This document shows positions 4,737 to 6,619 of a DNA stretch of 6,619 bases, piece after piece (positions within the stretch are counted from its first letter, which is position 1; each line of letters opens with the position of its first letter). Below the pieces are notes generated by a model. The model was not told the DNA's origin and ran no database searches. It was given only the letters and a program-made list of their open reading frames with translations. The stretch is from contig CACXCV010000190.1 in the NCBI GenBank assembly GCA_902766215.1, positions 1-6,619 of the forward strand, in the 5' to 3' direction. The translations under genes were made by a program, and so were the position numbers. Source of the DNA: Oscillospiraceae bacterium (GTDB lineage: Bacteria; Bacillota; Clostridia; Oscillospirales; Oscillospiraceae).

Positions 4737-6584
4737 TTATTGATGCAGCGGCCGGGGGTCAATGACCTGCTGCGGCACGCAGAGAACAAAGGCGATCCCG
4801 CCGCCGGGCGCGGGCATGGCCTCGAGCGTGCCGTCCATCAGGCGCACCAGCTGCCGGGCCTGCGACAGGGCCAGACCCGTGTCGCCGCCGTATTGATGCG
4901 CCGCCTGGGAGAAGGCGACAAACAGATTGGCCAGCTCGTCCGGCGGGAGGGTGCTGTGCCGGTCAAGCAGGGTCAGCACGGCCTGCACGTGCTCGCTGTC
5001 CAGCCGCTGGCAGGCAAAGCAGAGCGACACCTCCGGGCTGGCGCGCAGGGCGGTGCCGGCCAGATCCAGCAGCGCCTGACGCAGGCGCATCCCGTCGCCG
5101 GACAGGCCCGAGGGCACCTCGCCCTCCAGCCCGATCGACAGGGAGCGATCCGGCTCGCGCTGGGACAGAATGTTGGCCACGTCCTGCATCAGCGCCAGCG
5201 GAGAATACTCTTCTCTGGCGGAGGAGGGCTGCGGCTGCGCGTCGGTCAGCGCCAGCGCGTCGCCCAGCAGGCGGGTCAGATCGTCGCCGAAGTCGTGAAT
5301 CTGCTGTAAGTATTCGCGCACGGTGTCGGGCATCTGCTCCATCAGTGCCAGCTCGGAGGCGCCGACCATGGCCTGCAGCGGCGCGTGAAGCGTGCGCGAG
5401 GTGTCGGCCAGGAACTGGCTTTTGCGGGCGTTGGCCCGGCGCGCCTCGCGGGCAGCGTGCTCCATCACGCGCTTTTCGCGCTGGGCCTCCAGCAGGCTGG
5501 CCTTCTGGGGCGTGATGTCGGTGACGTGGCAGCTGGCCTTGGGCTGCAGGGTCTGCGCGTCGCGGGAGAGCAGCACGTTGACGCTGCGCCACTCATAGTC
5601 TGCCTCGGCCGCCGGACGCTTGCGGATGCGGTATTCTGCCGAGCAGGCGGACTCGCCCCGGCGAAAGCGCGCCAGCAGCGCGCCGCGCTCCATGATGGCG
5701 GCATAGGCCGCCCAGTCGTCCGGGTGTATCAGCGGGCGCAGCGTGTCGGACAGAAAGCGGTCATAGTCGCCGTGGTACTGCTGCGGCTCGGGGATAAAGG
5801 CCAGCGCCGGTTCGCCGTTCCAGAGATAGCTCCAGCAGTTGCGCTCCAGCTCCAGCTCCCAGTCGGAGGAGATGCCCGAGAGCACGTTCATGCGGAAGGC
5901 GCTCTCGCGCGACACACGCTGCTCGGCCAGCTTCTGCGAGGTGATGTCCTGCATGGTGCCGATGACGGTGCCGGTGGTCTGCGTGCCGCGCAGGATGGGG
6001 CAGAGCGTCAGCCGCAGCCACTGCTCGTCCTCGCCCAGGTGGGCGCGCAGATCCAGCGAGCTGCTGCGGCCAAAGGCGGCGTTGGCAAAGGCGTCGGCCA
6101 GAAACAGCGCGTCCTCTTCCGAGGCGTGAATATAGCTGGCGATGCGCTCGGGTCCGCCGCGCAGCACAGCGTCCTCTTCCCCGGCGGCGACGCCGGCAGC
6201 AAGAAGGTACATTTCGTCACGGTCGATGCGGTATTCGAACACCGTCAGGCCAATCTGGTCCATTGCCAGGCGGAAGCTGCGGTTTTCGCTGAGAATCTGC
6301 TGCATCTGCGCCCCGTGGCCGGGGTGCGCCAGTGGGCGCAGCCAGCTGTAGAGCCACAGCGCCGGGCCGGCCTGACCCAGCAGCTGCGGCGGCTGGTCGG
6401 GCAGCAGTGCCTGAGAGGGCTGGCCAACCAGCTGTGCGGCCGGCTGCCGCAGCATGCCGGCCAGCGCCTGGCCGGCATAGACGACGCTGCCCTCCTGGCC
6501 GCACAGCGCCAGCGGATAGGGACTGGTATCCAAAAGCTGCCTGAGCACCTCGGGGCAGGCAGCGAGTTCTTTTGTGTTCGCCAT
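4737..6584 (-). CDS. Soluble three-PAS histidine-kinase-like protein with degenerate catalytic core
   Basis: The protein has 615 residues and no signal peptide or membrane segment. A weak PAS-like segment lies at about 16-80. A second PAS/PAC spans about 103-222 and ends in GTMQDITSQK. A third spans about 235-361, with IHPDD (286-290) and VTDITPQK (354-361). A coiled linker (about 362-388) then leads to a DHp-like helix, KSQFLADTSRTLHAPLQAM (388-406), and an ATPase-like domain (about 455-604) with GDGMRLRQALLDLAGTA (496-512), ANLFVAFSQ (552-560) and TGLALS (569-574). The fold matches hybrid-type sensor kinases, but the acceptor His of S-H-E-x-R-x-P-L is Arg397, the N-box Asn positions are Asp507 and Thr511, and the DxGxG box is DRHST (541-545). 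It is probably a pseudokinase. ATG 6584 is chosen because GAGGTGA lies 5 nt upstream; an in-frame GTG at 6593 falls within that site. It is convergent to the dpaA remnant, and no response regulator is in view. Confidence 0.82.
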   Translation of the reverse strand: MANTKELAACPEVLRQLLDTSPYPLALCGQEGSVVYAGQALAGMLRQPAAQLVGQPSQALLPDQPPQLLGQAGPALWLYSWLRPLAHPGHGAQMQQILSENRSFRLAMDQIGLTVFEYRIDRDEMYLLAAGVAAGEEDAVLRGGPERIASYIHASEEDALFLADAFANAAFGRSSSLDLRAHLGEDEQWLRLTLCPILRGTQTTGTVIGTMQDITSQKLAEQRVSRESAFRMNVLSGISSDWELELERNCWSYLWNGEPALAFIPEPQQYHGDYDRFLSDTLRPLIHPDDWAAYAAIMERGALLARFRRGESACSAEYRIRKRPAAEADYEWRSVNVLLSRDAQTLQPKASCHVTDITPQKASLLEAQREKRVMEHAAREARRANARKSQFLADTSRTLHAPLQAMVGASELALMEQMPDTVREYLQQIHDFGDDLTRLLGDALALTDAQPQPSSAREEYSPLALMQDVANILSQREPDRSLSIGLEGEVPSGLSGDGMRLRQALLDLAGTALRASPEVSLCFACQRLDSEHVQAVLTLLDRHSTLPPDELANLFVAFSQAAHQYGGDTGLALSQARQLVRLMDGTLEAMPAPGGGIAFVLCVPQQVIDPRPLHQ

Positions 6585-6589
6585 AGGGG

Positions 6590-6596
6590 TCACCTC
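6590..6596 (-). promoter_or_regulatory. Ribosome binding site deciding the start of the PAS kinase-like gene
   Basis: GAGGTGA lies 5 nt before ATG 6584. The alternative in-frame GTG at 6591-6593 overlaps this site and so cannot use it. The remaining bases to 6619 are AT-rich and may hold promoter sequence, but the window ends too soon to define one. Confidence 0.8.
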
Positions 6597-6619
6597 GAAT
6601 TAGACAAAATAAACAAAAA

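Overview
The window looks like chromosomal DNA of a GC-rich, Gram-positive anaerobe of the Clostridia, perhaps an Oscillospiraceae/Ruminococcaceae-type gut bacterium (inference). The reasons are the paired GlgC plus GlgD arrangement, which is typical of Firmicutes, strong Shine-Dalgarno sequences (AAAGGAGG, GGAGG, GAGGTGA) before every gene, an AT-rich sigma-A-like promoter in otherwise GC-rich DNA, and a remnant of a dipicolinate synthase (sporulation) gene.

Layout. Positions 1-4126, all on the minus strand, hold a glycogen operon transcribed glgP -> glgC -> glgD. It contains glycogen phosphorylase (complete), ADP-glucose pyrophosphorylase (complete) and the non-catalytic GlgD subunit (N-terminal 177 residues only; it runs off the left edge). 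glgP and glgC are 25 bp apart. glgC and glgD overlap by 4 bp (ATGA) and are probably translationally coupled. A promoter (-10 TATAAT) and a small leader hairpin lie just upstream of glgP. Positions 4130-4349 form a divergent intergenic region. From 4350 on the plus strand there is a good start and ribosome binding site for a DpaA-like (dipicolinate synthase subunit A) N-terminal domain. Its similarity stops after about 120 residues, inside a 13-bp perfect inverted repeat at 4687-4722. The NAD-binding half is missing. The frame then runs on, antisense, into the next gene. Positions 4737-6584 (minus strand, convergent) encode a soluble, three-PAS sensor protein with the architecture of a histidine kinase, but the hallmark residues of its DHp and ATPase modules are substituted.

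How the genes work together. The glg operon couples both directions of glycogen metabolism: GlgC/GlgD make ADP-glucose for synthesis, and GlgP releases glucose-1-phosphate. The dpaA remnant and the degenerate kinase have no visible functional link to the operon. I see no response regulator, mobile element, CRISPR array, tRNA or rRNA gene.

Most worth a second look: the apparent pseudo-histidine kinase, the truncated dpaA with an inverted repeat at its breakpoint, and a Lys-to-Arg change at the glucose-1-phosphate-binding position of GlgC. I do not see a clearly new multi-gene system here.
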